Shown one piece after another: positions 21,036-34,500 of a stretch of DNA of 64,000 nt (position 1 is the stretch's first letter; each line of letters begins with the position of its first letter). The notes beneath the pieces were generated by a model that saw nothing but the letters and a program-made list of their open reading frames with translations, was not told where the DNA came from and made no database searches. Source of the stretch: Spongilla lacustris (taxonomy: Eukaryota; Porifera; Demospongiae; Spongillida; Spongillidae); NCBI GenBank assembly GCA_949361645.1, contig OX442419.1, positions 9,206,976 to 9,270,975 on the forward strand, in the 5' to 3' direction. Position numbers and translations under genes: made by a program.

Positions 21036-21850
21036 CAGCTACAAGCATAAAACAATTATTGAAACCAACAAAATGTTGACTGATGAACACATTCAAGCTC
21101 TACAAAATCTCCTGTAAAAGCAATTTCAACATTTAGCTGGTTTGCAGTCTACTCTACTGTTTCAAAATAAGGGATTCTCTCCAGCATTGATAAGTGATGG
21201 ATCATTTCAGAAAGGTATGCTCTTAAGACATGAATGCACATTTTATTTTATTTGTTACATTGCCATATGCAGTTGTACAGGTGTTGTTTGTACCTGAACG
21301 TGACCACTGGGTGACCACCAGCTATCATGAAGGAGAGGTCAGGCTGTATGATAGCAAATTCAACCATGTTTTAAGTGATAGCCTGAAAGAGCAAATTGCC
21401 ATAATCTACAAAGAAGCCACCCAAAGCAATGTTCTAACTGTGAGAGCAATGCCCGTTCAACAGCAAACAGGAGGAGTGGACGGTGGATTATTTGCCATTG
21501 CTTTTGCCTACCATACTGCATTGGGGGAAAATTTAGGGGAGCTGACATTTGAGCAAAAAAATCTTCGTCAAAGTTTGGTGCACTGTTTTGAGCAGAACTG
21601 CACATGCCTACAACCATTTTCTTCACCCCATGTTTCTTCACCCCACGGATCTATTGCAGTAAAGAGGAACAAAACCAAACGTTTCAGAATACCTTTGATA
21701 TGCACATGTAGACTGCCATAATCATCCATGTAATACAGTGTGAACAATGCCAACAGTGGTACCATTTCCGCTGCATGAACATTCAGCAAAAAAATGTTCC
21801 TGCATCATGGTTGTGCATTAACTGTCAGTCTTTGTTACTAGCAAGCAGAC
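21036..21850 (+). pseudogene. Ulp1-like cysteine protease domain plus PHD finger
   Basis: The first exon reads Met-Leu-Thr-Asp-Glu-His-Ile and Leu-Gln-Ser-Thr-Leu-Leu, interrupted by a TAA at 21115. A 58-bp intron (21215-21272, GTATGC to CAG, phase 1) leads to a second exon. That exon has the catalytic-type His in Asp-His-Trp-Val, Asp in Leu-Tyr-Asp-Ser and Gln in Gln-Gln-Gln-Thr-Gly. The nucleophile position, normally Cys in Asp-Cys-Gly-Leu-Phe, is Gly (Val-Asp-Gly-Gly-Leu-Phe). A PHD-type zinc finger follows (Cys-x-Cys ... Cys-x2-Cys ... His-x2-Cys ... Cys-x2-Cys), separated by a stop and frameshift near 21720. This C48 protease plus PHD tail is known from Ginger1 transposases. The copy is inactive on sequence grounds. 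Confidence 0.6.
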
Positions 21851-21970
21851 TGTGACATTATTTGTCTTTGTCAGTCATTCATTTTCCGCTATATATAACC
21901 AACGGGGATTTATTTATGGTGTCATAATCACCAATGACTCCCCTAAATTTTGACTCCCCAGTCTTTGACG

Positions 21971-23380
21971 GTTGACGGGCGAACCACGGCATCACTGTTA
22001 ATATAAGTATAAGTGTGCTGAATGACTAGTTGATTGATGCATGCGCACGCTACATGTCTGTATCAAATCGTGTGAACGCATAGAAACGGCAATAGACATT
22101 GAAAGAACAAAAAATGCTTGTATACAAAAACAACACTTTTCGGGAGCTTCGCCCCTCTCACGGATAGATAGGCGGGGTTAGCACTAGTCAAAACGAAGTC
22201 TACTACCAACGCACTACTAAGTATGGGGCAATTAAGTACGATTTATTGCTTACTGAGGTGAAAACGAAAATGACTAATTTTGTAATATTAGCATGCCCAT
22301 CCCGCAGCTTGTGCTCGAAAGAACCTGAAATACGTATAACTCCCATCCGCCGCTATTGACAGTCATTGTTCAAACAGCATGCCCTTAATAAATCAAAAAG
22401 TGCCAATCACGATATATATGTACGATATTCAGAATGTCATGGCCGAACGTCTGGAAGAGAGCCATGCAGTGTACCTGGGTATTTGGACACCGCACGTGTC
22501 ACCCGTGGCGGTGTGCAAAAGTGTACGTAGCGCGTTTTAGTGATTAACTGATGCTCATGTACTTTTCATGCAGAGCGCGCGAACGTATTTAAATTGCCGT
22601 GTCCACTGCGCGTACACCGCAGGGGTGTTTACTAGACCTTCAGCCGGGTCCCCATACTTAGTGTTGATTACATCAACCAATTAACTCCGGCGTTAGTAAG
22701 CAGGCGGGAAAAGCGAAGAGCATATAAAAAGGAGTAATCGGTTTCCTTTCTGCATATGAATTGGAAGGAAATGAATATCAACTAATCACGACTAAAAAAA
22801 AAAAAAATACAGAATCGGTTATTTCGACTATACTGATAAAGCCGGGAAATTCTGAAATCTGTAACCTGCTATTCTACTAAATGGCGGCATAGTCGACCGA
22901 ATAGGTATACGTAATCGCGATTAATCTACGAAAATCGGTTACACATCCCCAATATATTAATTTTTATATCTTGTAGAGTGCATACGGCATGAAAACGCGG
23001 CATACAGACTATACAAATGATCGCGCAAACAAGTACTGACGCTAACCTTTTCCTTTTGTTCTTTTGTTCGTGAGCGGAGTATTTCTTAATTCCCTTTATA
23101 TTTAGCAACCTATATCCCATAGGAGGCGCAGTTTGGCCGCCCGTACAAAAGATGACAATTTGGAGGCGCCTGTCACACGGTTTTGTGGCCGGGCAGCACA
23201 ATAATTCCAAGAATTAAGGCTCAATTAGACGGCCTCGCGCGCGCAGGGCATGCATAGGCCTGGTGGCCGCCCTTACACACCAAATTTATTGGTAACTTAT
23301 TATATGCACTCAATTTATTAATAAGTTACAAATATGGTCCACGCATGAGAAAGTTTCCTTCTTTGGTTTGGGTACCAACC
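21971..23380. other. Non-coding interval
   Basis: No gene or defined element recognised. Base composition is mixed with scattered CpG-containing stretches. A run of about 13 A lies at 22795-22807. Confidence 0.45.
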
Positions 23381-23520
23381 ATGAGGTGCTCAATGTAACC
23401 ATGAGGTGCTCAATGTAACCATGAGGTGCTCAATGTAACCATGAGGTGCTCAATGTAACCGCGAGGTGCTCAATGTAACCATGAGGTGCTCAATGTAACC
23501 CTGAGGTGCTCAATGAACCA
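23381..23520. repeat. 20-bp tandem repeat, 7 units
   Basis: ATGAGGTGCTCAATGTAACC is repeated seven times at exactly 20-base spacing. Unit 5 starts GCG, and unit 7 starts CTG and lacks one base near its end. Confidence 0.97.
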
Positions 23521-23716
23521 TGCAAACGTATGTACAACATCAGAGGTTACCATAAAACAAACAGTCCACACAATTATAGTATTCCTTAAACTAACACAAA
23601 GGCCGAGTACGCCCAAACTACGTCTTACAACGATCCAGTTTGGACAATGAATGCTAATTGCCTAGTGTGGACGCGCCTTCAACGCTTAGTGTTGACAACT
23701 TGGTAAGCCGACTCTA

Positions 23717-24330
23717 ACCGCAATCCGGATCGATCTGCATGTGTTGGGGTGCATCCACAATAGCTAATTAGTATTCATCGACCAAACCGAATCGATGCAG
23801 TTAAGGGCGTAATACCCATGCATGATAGAAAATGCCTGCTGTTTAATTCACTTTGGAGTTTGGAGGAAACTCGCACATTTGGTGGTGGTTGGGGGGGCAG
23901 ATGTGCAACGACAGCTCGATGGAGTTATTGTACGCAACAAGTTAATCTATCAGCGGATAGCTACTGCACACAACGAATACGGGTACGATCGTACGTGGGA
24001 GCAGTATGTCTAGTTCTGAAGATGAAAAACCTAGTGCAGAAATACAAAAAGGTTATAAGCCATGATCCATACAATTATACGAGACGTAAACGCGCACAGT
24101 AATGGTATACATGTAACAGGACAAGGCCACGTGTCCCTTTTTTTCTATAAGGTGCATGACTTTTGCGTAGCTCCTTGTACGCCGCTAAGCAAACGTATGC
24201 CATTGATTCCCAGCGGGTTTCAAAGAGACAGCGGCCATTAATTGTCAGTCATCGGCACGCCCTAACTGCATCGATTGGTAGATGCATGAATACGATCTGG
24301 ATTGCGGTTGCTAGTGAAGAAACGCCTTAC
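23717..24330. repeat. Imperfect inverted repeat, possible foldback element
   Basis: AACCGCAATCC-GATCG and AATCGATGCAGTTA-GGGCGT on the left have inverted counterparts at 24262-24330. The arms are 60-100 bp with indels. No transposase or clear target duplication. Confidence 0.5.
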
Positions 24331-24852
24331 ATGTAACCATATTCTCAGAACTGCATCCGACGGGCGGTATATAGCACCATAGATTATTTAGACAATGGTA
24401 GCACGCCCTTAGCAAAGTCACCAACAAGTATATTATAGTTAGTTTAATTTACCCATAGATATTATAGTATAACATCTATGATTTACCTAACTTCGGCCGG
24501 CCCGATGATCTGCGAGCTTATGCTTTTACCCTTACATATCGTCTCTTACCCAAATAGTGATTCCCACAGCTGCGATGCATGGTTGCTACGTATACACGTG
24601 GAAAGAGGGTCTGTTAAAATCGTTCTGAGTGTGCCAGCTTCATAGTATAGGGCGCAGAGCACATATAGGAGTGCAATACAGTACACTCGCTTTAATTTAT
24701 AACTAAGGTCCTATAAGTTTGTGGCAAGCAAAATGACACGATTATCTGAAGAGGCTTATAGGAACTTTGCCAATTCAGCAAGATATTGGTGCTTACATGG
24801 TGGTGTAATTCATCCACAGCTGTGGAAATGAGGGTCCGAGTACGAGCTAGAA

Positions 24853-25234
24853 TAGACCCCTTTCATATGACGTCAAAAATCACATGAAATAATAATTTGA
24901 TGAAATTCATTTGAGGTTAATTCATTCATATTCGATGCTGTCCGCCATCTTGGTGCTCAAGTTACTATAGAATGATATGGGCAGTTTATAGTTTTTTATA
25001 ATTTATGCGCGTTTTGGGTCTCGTAATACTTTTATATTCTTACCATGGAATGGCGTCAGTGCACACTGTAAAAAATTAAAACCAAACCCATAATCACTTA
25101 CTGTGAACGGACAGTAATAACCAAAAGCTTTGTTTTGCCCATACCATCCTATAGTAACTTGTGCACCAAGATGGCGGACAACATTTAATTTTAATCTCAA
25201 TGAATGTCATTGCTCACGCGATGAAAAGGGTCTA
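24853..25234. mobile_element. TA-flanked MITE (Tc1/mariner-like)
   Basis: The left arm GACCC-TTTCAT ... GTCCGCCATCTTGGTGC-CAAGTTACTATAG-AT is found inverted at the right over more than 100 bp. Both ends are bordered by TA (24853-24854 and 25233-25234). No coding capacity. TA duplication suggests mobilisation by a mariner-type enzyme. Confidence 0.75.
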
Positions 25235-25332
25235 TAACGTTACATATATATATTATACCTAATTATAGTAATACGGAAACGCTGTTTATACTAGTTACAA
25301 TGCACTTACAAGTAATTGGTTCGAGCGCTACA

Positions 25333-25338
25333 TATAAG
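25333..25338 (+). promoter_or_regulatory. TATA-like box of the cysteine-rich gene
   Basis: TATAAG lies 68 bp upstream of the ATG at 25401, in an otherwise GC-richer stretch, with a T15 tract in between. The position fits a core promoter. Confidence 0.4.
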
Positions 25339-25400
25339 CCAGCGCGAAACTTTTTTTTTTTTTTTAACTGCTGACTGGAATCTTATACAGCTGCGCTGAA

Positions 25401-26054
25401 ATGAAGGTCACGGTAGCAATCTGCATTCTAATAACAATCTCGTTACGTCAATTTGCCTTTTCTGCGAGGGTAGAGCGGCAATCCATGGATGAATGTACCT
25501 ACATGTCGAATAAGCTGGTGTATGGAAGCACTGCTATAGATCCGACTAAGGTTCCCTCAGTAAGTCCAGTCTGCGTGCAAGCTGCAAACAATATTCTCGC
25601 TGCCGGCACCAAGGCTGGCCCAGCACTGGTCCATGGAATTTGCATCACGCAGTGCCAATCACTTTACAACCTCCTCAACGTTTGCTTTGGTAAAAGTGAG
25701 GCCGATTTTCATTTCGATCTTTACTGCGGCACGATCAACGGAACAGATTGCTTAACAGTGCGCTACGGTACCACTTATGTGCAACTAGATTCCATCGTCT
25801 CTGTGAACTGTGGCCCTACCAATGCAACCGCATGCAGCAGCAACTGCACCGCGTCGTTACAGAGCATAAAGCAGTACTCCGGCTGCTGCGGCCTCGTAAA
25901 TCAAGAAAGGTACGAAGCTTGCAACATAACCTCTCAAGCAGGGTGTACAAATTCGTTGTTCACGAGTAGCGGAGCTACACTGCTAGCTGCGACGACAGCT
26001 CGGTTATGTACTGCCTTCATTGTATTGATTTCACTGGCCACAATATACTGTTGA
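25401..26054 (+). CDS. Secreted cysteine-rich protein with GPI-anchor-like tail
   Basis: Single-exon open frame of 217 residues starting at an ATG. Residues 1-21 form a signal peptide (Lys-Val-Thr then a hydrophobic run, with cleavage likely near Phe-Ser-Ala). The mature part has about 16 cysteines, including a Cys-Cys pair and a Cys-x3-Cys, and several N-glycosylation sequons (Asn-Gly-Thr, Asn-Ala-Thr, Asn-Cys-Thr, Asn-Ile-Thr). The last 25 or so residues are hydrophobic after a Ser-Ser-Gly-Ala stretch, which fits GPI-anchor processing or a membrane tail. I do not recognise the family, and no catalytic motif is visible. It is likely an extracellular surface protein. A TATA-like box lies 68 bp upstream. 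Codon use and the regular cysteine pattern argue that it is a real gene. Confidence 0.75.
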   Translation: MKVTVAICILITISLRQFAFSARVERQSMDECTYMSNKLVYGSTAIDPTKVPSVSPVCVQAANNILAAGTKAGPALVHGICITQCQSLYNLLNVCFGKSEADFHFDLYCGTINGTDCLTVRYGTTYVQLDSIVSVNCGPTNATACSSNCTASLQSIKQYSGCCGLVNQERYEACNITSQAGCTNSLFTSSGATLLAATTARLCTAFIVLISLATIYC

Positions 26055-26980
26055 TTTCTGTGGTTTGCGTACATTGTGTACATGCATGTATATCACATGC
26101 TTGTGTATAGGTTGTATAGTTACGTGTAGTTGGCTTATGCATGCATGTCGCCTGCGTTACAACATGCGCCTGCATGATATGCATGCAATTGGACACTGCT
26201 GTTATCCTGAAACGACATAGTCGACGTTCTTAGAATTATCAGTCAGAGATAGTACAAACTAGCTGCGGGCGTAGTCTCGTGATGCGACGTGCGCTAAACT
26301 GAATGATAGTCTCGTGCCCCGCAGTCATTTATACGTCTGGCGTAAAAAAAAATTCGTAGCACAGCCACAGGCAGTCATGTGACACTCCCACAGTCAGGTG
26401 ATATTGTTAATAAATGGTGATATAATTACATTCCAAACAACTAACAACTTCAACCTCTGACGCAGCCATTATTAGCGAGCGCTGTCACGGACTAGTTTGT
26501 TTTTTTTTTGTCTGTCTTCTAAGGGGAAGTCAATCCTTTTAGAGCCATTGTGGCTTATAACTAAGTTATAACTTATAAGTGTCTGGCGGCTGATCGCCGA
26601 AACGGAGTTCCTACCAGTGTACGTAGCCAACGTGTAGTTCTTCGAACACAGCGCAATTCCTTTGGCTTATTGATCTTTGGAAGCCACTGTTTCAGCCCCT
26701 ATACATGTACATATCCCGGGTGGAGAAAAAAAAATCGAGATTTTGTTAATCGCGGCGATATAATCGCTAAATCACCAAGAAAATCGCGATACTTTTGTTA
26801 TCACCCAAGCACCTGGTAATCATTGCCATGGATATAAGCATCTATAAAGATGGCGTCGATGCTGTGTATATAATACCGTATATGTCACTGTAATTATTTA
26901 CGGCTCGCCTCCCTCACAAGACTTTACTGGAGATCACGCGATCTGTGTGTGACCCTACAACCAACGATGTATAGTAGTAC
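26055..26980. other. Non-coding interval
   Basis: No gene or clear mobile element. TGCATGCAT-type words are frequent near 26080-26190. Confidence 0.5.
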
Positions 26981-26983
26981 TAA

Positions 26984-27215
26984 TGCACCTATCAGTGGTA
27001 AGCGCAACCCGCACGCCCCCCCCCCCCCAAAATCTGGGACATATTGGTTGGGGGTTAATAACTGGTCAATTCGCAGCGCCATTTGCTGTTGACCACACCC
27101 AATGTCAAATCCCCCGTACCCGTGTTGGTAGAAACGATGGTCAAATCCCCTACTAATCTCCCATATGTCCCGGATTTGGGGGGGGGGGGGGGTGCACTTA
27201 CCATTGATAGGTGCA
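26984..27215. mobile_element. Harbinger-like MITE with TAA duplication
   Basis: The inverted ends TGCACCTATCA-TGGTAAG continue inside with C14 and G15 runs and GGGACATAT. They are flanked by TAA on both sides (26981-26983 and 27216-27218). A 3-bp TWA duplication is typical of PIF/Harbinger. 232 bp, no coding capacity. Confidence 0.7.
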
Positions 27216-27404
27216 TAATATATTGTACTCTGTAGAAAGAAGACGCGCCTCCAAAAGTCGGAGCCATGTTTCCAAAACGCTTGTTTTGACAGCTCCTGTG
27301 TATAGATGAAACCAGAGATCATATACATCTATATACATGTACATGTCGTATTTAACGTCGGTATAACGACTCCTGCTGTGCTTGGTGGATGGTTGGTGCT
27401 CGAT

Positions 27405-27873
27405 CAGTGGCGTAGCAAGGGGGGGGCAAGGGGGGCGGTCGCCCCGGGCGCCGAGTTGAGAGGGGCGCTAAAATCGTGGGGAAAAATTTTTTTTTATAGG
27501 TCAAACAAAAATTTTAAAAGTAGGTCTAAGGTCAGGCTCAGCATAATTTCTTTGATAATCGTACGGTACCGGTTGTATTCAGGCTCACTCAAGGAAAAAT
27601 TATATAGCGATCATAGGACGACTATCGTTTGGATCGGTGTCTCTTGGCCTGAAATAGTTCGAAGAGGCAGGTAAACAGAAAATAAGTTAATTAACCCCAA
27701 CTGATTAACCCGCTAGTCTCGCTTAAAAAACTTTGTTGTCCAAACGCAAGGGGGACCCCCCCCCCCCCCCCCCCGCTCGTATGTTCGGCCAAACGCAAGA
27801 GGAGGGGGGGGGGGGGGGGGGCGCCATTAGTGCATTTTGCCCCCGGGCGCCCAACACCCTCGCTACGCCACTG
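27405..27873. mobile_element. hAT-like MITE with perfect 8-bp target duplication
   Basis: The ends CAGTGGCGTAGC and GCTACGCCACTG are perfect inverted repeats. TGCTCGAT occurs directly outside both ends (27397-27404 and 27874-27881). The 469-bp body has long G and C runs and no transposase. CAG termini with an 8-bp duplication are diagnostic of hAT elements. Confidence 0.9.
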
Positions 27874-27881
27874 TGCTCGAT

Positions 27882-29228
27882 CCATAAATGCGTTAATATG
27901 CATATGTGCGTGTCTACATGTGAACAGTGTTCTGATTCTATACTACAGTGTGCATCGATAAAGTTCATCAGTGTTTGATCTCACTTTGTCATTCAGGACT
28001 ATTGCCTCTACGTTTCTACCCATCTATATACCACATCTACCACATGGTGTATTAAATATATGCCGGTTGCGGCCTCGATCCTTTCCCCACGCTCTTCGAG
28101 CACGCCGCCTTTGTTCATTTGTATGAGCTGTGTCAAGCACGTGTATGAGCTGTGTGCAAGCACGTGTCACTCAGAACCATACCTATATACCTATATAGCA
28201 TTTGTGTTGCGTGTCTTTTGTTGTGTGCGTCCCATATTCCATGCACGTTAAATTGTCTCGTCTCAGTGTCGGGTCATTGCGCAGGCACGAGCACCAGGCT
28301 AAGGACCTAACAGTTGGGAACTTGGGATGTTAACAAATAAATTACTAAATGTTAGGTAGAGGTGATTATGTGGTCACAAAAATGTGTGCCGTGGCAGGAA
28401 GGGATAATCTTATACCACGCTCACACGACGATGGCACGGTACGGAACAGCTCGGCATGAGTAACGTTCATACGCGTTTCATACGGAGAAATCAAAAGTTG
28501 CGGTTTGTAAATTTTTGGATTTCATTCCGCGGTACGTTCCATAGAGAATGTATGGCGTTTTTACTAACTTGATTATTATTTACTTAACTAACAGACCTGC
28601 AACTTTTGCCACCCTCTAATACTACTCTAAATGATGTTTAAATGTAGGCAATTTCAAATTTTATACCTTGTATCGTCCAAAATTCTGGGACCATTTCTGA
28701 AAATATGATATTCCATAGACTTGTACAGAAAATGGAAAAAAAATCATGCTAATTAAGATCCATTAGTTATAACTAATGAACAGAGGGGGGTTAGAACTTT
28801 TGCCACCCTCTGAAACAATTCTACAACTATCCAAATAATATAATATATGAAAAAAAGTGGATGTTGTCGTGAAGAATTTGGGGACCATTTTTAAAAATAG
28901 TAAATCAGTTTTGGTGCAATAAGGCGCCATTTTTAAATGGCATTTCTATGTGTTGCCATAGATATTTAGTAAAATCAAGGATATTCCATAGTTAATAAAA
29001 TGAGACTAGGATCTAGGACATGCCAGCATTTTGCAAAGCTGGAGTCGAGCAGAGGGCGTGGTGGGCCAGGTGCCGCCCCGTGCCGGGGGTAACTACTAGT
29101 ACATGCCATGGAATACTAAAAGCTTCGAGTCTGTGTTTTCTACAAGACAGATCGATGTATTGAAATGACTTACCTCGACCGGCTGCTCAGACAAGAGATG
29201 TAGGCCTACACGTAGCTGTAGCTGGATC
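27882..29228. other. Non-coding interval
   Basis: No gene. A diverged direct duplication of roughly 190 bp is visible: AACTTTTGCCACCCTCT ... GGGACCATTT ... AAATA at 28610-28730 and again at 28795-28910. A short duplication, TGTATGAGCTGTGT-CAAGCACG, lies at 28120-28165. Confidence 0.5.
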
Positions 29229-29254
29229 TGAGCTATCCGAGTGCATCCTGAGGT
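29229..29254. repeat. 26-bp direct repeat, possible LTR-end remnant (left)
   Basis: Bases 29229-29254 recur exactly at 31245-31270. The pair brackets gypsy-type gag and RNase H remnants, so it may be the shared end of two decayed LTRs. No full LTR could be aligned. Confidence 0.5.
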
Positions 29255-29293
29255 CTACAGGGCGACGAGGGTGCATGGGATAGCTAAGAAGGA

Positions 29294-30045
29294 TGGCAGG
29301 GGAGTGTGACGCGTCAACGGAAGACTGGTTGAGTTAATACGTCGAGCGGCTAGAACATTTCTTCCTGGCAAATAAAGTGGAAGCCGAACAGAAAAAGGAC
29401 GCTTTCCTCGCCTGTATACATTTGGCCTGCTCCGAGCGCTCGTAGCACCCCAGAAATTGAAAGACCGAACGTACGAGCAACTGGTCGCAGCCTTAACGAC
29501 ACACGTAGCGCCTAAACCTCTAGTCATCGCAGAACGTACGGTTCCCCAAACGGGACAAAAGGAGGGATATGTGGTATGCAGCAAGTTTGCAGAACTGTGC
29601 GTTTGGTGCGACGTTATCAGAGACGCTGAGAGACAGGGTGTTCTTTGGTATGAGGGACGAGGGGGTACAGAAGAGACTCCTCACAAAGGCAGACCTCACT
29701 TTTGCCAAGGTGCTGGAGACAGCGGAAATAGCGGAAAGGGAGACTAAAGACGCGCAGAACAGTTACAGAGTGTCACAAAACAGGAACAAGACTGAAGTAC
29801 ATCAAGTGGCAGCACCACCAAGAAGGGGGAGACCGTCAGGCCTAGGGGCTTGCAACAGGTGTGGAGGAGCGCATGATACTCAACAGTGCAGGTTCAGAAA
29901 CAAAGTTTGCAGGAAATGGGGGCAAATTGAGAGGGCGTGTTGTGCAAAGAAAAGGGCAGAAGGAACAGGTGTTGGAAAGGGTGTACCCACTAGAGACCAC
30001 TCTGTGAAGGAACTAAAGGGGGACGATGAAAGCAATGAAGAATGA
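29294..30045 (+). pseudogene. Ty3/gypsy gag remnant
   Basis: Plus-strand translation across frames gives a capsid-like region (Trp-Leu-Ser ... Tyr-Val-Glu-Arg-Leu-Glu-His-Phe-Phe, then Ala-Leu-Val-Ala-Pro-Gln-Lys-Leu-Lys-Asp-Arg-Thr-Tyr) and a nucleocapsid-like zinc knuckle (Cys-Asn-Arg-Cys-Gly ... His ... Cys). A second knuckle (Cys-x-Lys-Trp) has lost a cysteine. At least two frameshifts and an early TAA break it, so it is a dead gag. Confidence 0.65.
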
Positions 30046-30182
30046 GACAGACTGAAATGGGGATCACTACATGGCCTAGCAAAAGACAAGAGATATGGAA
30101 TGAAACAGAGGACAATGGGTAAACCTATATGTATGTGGAGTTCATCATGAATGAACAACTGCTATGTATCAATACAATTGGT

Positions 30183-30735
30183 TGTACCCCAAATTGTACA
30201 GGCCTGTACAATTTTATAGGCCTGTACCACTGTACAGGCCACTACCCCTCCCTGTACACGCCATTACCCTTGTACAGGCCTGCACCCCTGTACAAGCCTG
30301 TACCCTTGTACAGTCCTGTACACCCCCCCCCCCCCCCCAAGTACAGGCCTGTACCCCTGTCCAGGCCACTACCCCTCCCTGTACACGCCATTACCCTTGT
30401 ACAGGCCTGCACCCCTGTACAAGCCTGTACCCTTGTACAGTCCTGAACCCCCCACCCACCCCAGTACAGGCCTGTACCCCTGTCCAGGCTTGTACCCCTC
30501 CCTGCATGTACACGCCTTTACCCCTGTACAAGCCTGTACCCACTGTACAGTCCTGTAAACCCCCCCCCCCCCCCCGCCAGTACAGGCCAGTACCCCTGTC
30601 CAGGCTTGTATCCCTGTACCCCTCCTTGAACATGCCTGTATCCCTGAGCAGGCCTTTACCCCTCCGTGAACAGTGGTACAGGCCTATACCTCTCCCTGTA
30701 CCCTTTCACTGGATTGTACTGCTGTACATGTATAG
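30183..30735. repeat. Compound minisatellite of CCTGTAC words, higher-order period near 127 bp
   Basis: The words CCTGTACCCCTGTACA and CCTGTCCAGGC alternate with poly-C runs. A longer unit (CACTACCCCTCCCTGTACACG ... AGTCCTG plus C run) repeats at about 127 and then about 123 bases. Many units contain the palindrome TGTACA. Long open frames here are artefacts of the repeat. Confidence 0.9.
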
Positions 30736-30839
30736 TTCATGTCTCTACTCAAAGCATGGCTTTATAACCGGACCTCTTCTGTAGTTTTGGGTGGTCATCC
30801 CTCCTGAATAGACTGAAACACCCTTGCTAACACCAGGTC

Positions 30840-31160
30840 CCTTAATTGTTGTTGTTCTTCGTAATTCTGCCACTGCGACCGGGAGGGTTTGTAGTTGGGA
30901 ATGTCCCTCCTTCCTCCTCGTCCATTTGTGCCATCTGCATGTCGGCCACCACTGGGAGACATGAAAGTGCATCAGCATTTGTGTGCTGAGTGGTACTCTT
31001 GTACCTGATATCAAGACAGGGCTAGCCTACCGCATATACCAATGCAACCGTGCTGCTGTCACTGCTGGTAATCCCTTTTCAGGGTTGAGAATGGACAACA
31101 AGGGATGGTGGTCTGTCACCAGTGTGAAATGGGGAGGAACTGTGATGTCCGGAAACATTC
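30840..31160 (-). pseudogene. Ty3/gypsy RNase H remnant
   Basis: Minus-strand blocks read Pro-Ser-Leu-Val-Val-His-Ser-Gln-Pro then Lys-Gly, and then Leu-Asp-Ile-Arg-Tyr-Lys-Ser-Thr-Thr-Gln-His-Thr-Asn-Ala-Asp-Ala-Leu-Ser. The latter is the RNase H end of gypsy pol (usual form Asn-Ala-Asp-x-Leu-Ser-Arg). Several stops and frameshifts. Its strand is opposite to the gag remnant upstream, so these are two separate relics or a rearranged one. Confidence 0.55.
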
Positions 31161-31244
31161 AGTGATTAGACATATATAGGATGTGTGTGCATGTGAATAT
31201 TACGTGTATGATTCAGTATAATGAACGAATGGTTGTTGATGTTG

Positions 31245-31270
31245 TGAGCTATCCGAGTGCATCCTGAGGT
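31245..31270. repeat. 26-bp direct repeat, possible LTR-end remnant (right)
   Basis: Exact second copy of 29229-29254. Confidence 0.5.
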
Positions 31271-32456
<1,186 letters not shown>

Positions 32457-32897
32457 ATGTATGTTGTGTGTACATAAACACCTGCTGATCTATCTTATTT
32501 CGATGTTTGTACAAAGTAACAAAGGCCCAATGTTATGAATTTTGTTGTGTGGCCAGACTGTGCTGATAAAAGGTCTAGGTCTGTACATGTACATACAGTG
32601 AATAATCTCATGCACAATGCCATGCATCTTTGTGCAAATACAACCCCTAGGCCTGGTTTTGCTGGTTGTCCTAGGGAAAAGCTGTGTCCTGGAAGTTCAT
32701 AGTATGTTAACAGATGTGCAGCACTACTACTTGTGTCCATACATGTATGTACATTTTTGATGAGCCCCAGGGTTATTCTATTGCCTGTCTACTTGTTGCC
32801 AGCTAGGCTTGGAGTACTACAGTTGAGAGCCTTACTGTTGACAGTAATGAGAGCAAGGTACTACATGTAATGCCGTGCATACTAAAAATGAAAACCT

Positions 32898-33006
32898 TTA
32901 GGGAAGGCCAACAATATAGGGAGAAGGCCACCTATAGGGAGAAGGCCAACTGTATAGGGAGTAGGCCACTGTATAGGGAGAAGGCCAACTGACCAACAGT
33001 ATAGTA
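32898..33006. repeat. Outlying block of the 20-bp TATAGGGAGAAGGCCAAC minisatellite
   Basis: Four to five units of the same motif that makes up the large array at 39841-40806, about 7 kb away. Confidence 0.85.
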
Positions 33007-34475
<1,469 letters not shown>

Positions 34476-34476
34476 T

Positions 34477-34492
34477 TGGTGTCAGAAGTCGG
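34477..34492 (+). promoter_or_regulatory. Primer-binding site (tRNA-Leu)
   Basis: TGGTGTCAGAAGTCGG starts one base after the 5' LTR. It is complementary at 15 of 16 positions to the 3' end of the usual animal tRNA-Leu (..CCCACTTCTGACACCA). Confidence 0.8.
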
Positions 34493-34500
34493 ATTGATAT

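Larger units (their letters stand above)
17727..21970 (+). mobile_element. Ginger1-like DNA transposon remnant (composite)
   Basis: The plus strand carries, in order, an integrase-type zinc-binding domain (17884-18260), a foreign LINE fragment (18355-18640), an unassigned open frame (19262-19753), an Ulp1-type protease domain (21036-21720) and a PHD finger (21700-21850). Ginger1 transposons are known to encode a gypsy-integrase-like transposase with added Ulp1 or OTU protease domains. The catalytic DDE core is not found here, so the element is deleted or disrupted. ATGACTCCC words flank both sides, but I could not define terminal repeats or a target-site duplication with confidence. Confidence 0.5.

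Noticed and set aside
30129..30784. Proline-rich open frames
   Set aside because: Artefacts of the CCTGTAC satellite and C runs.
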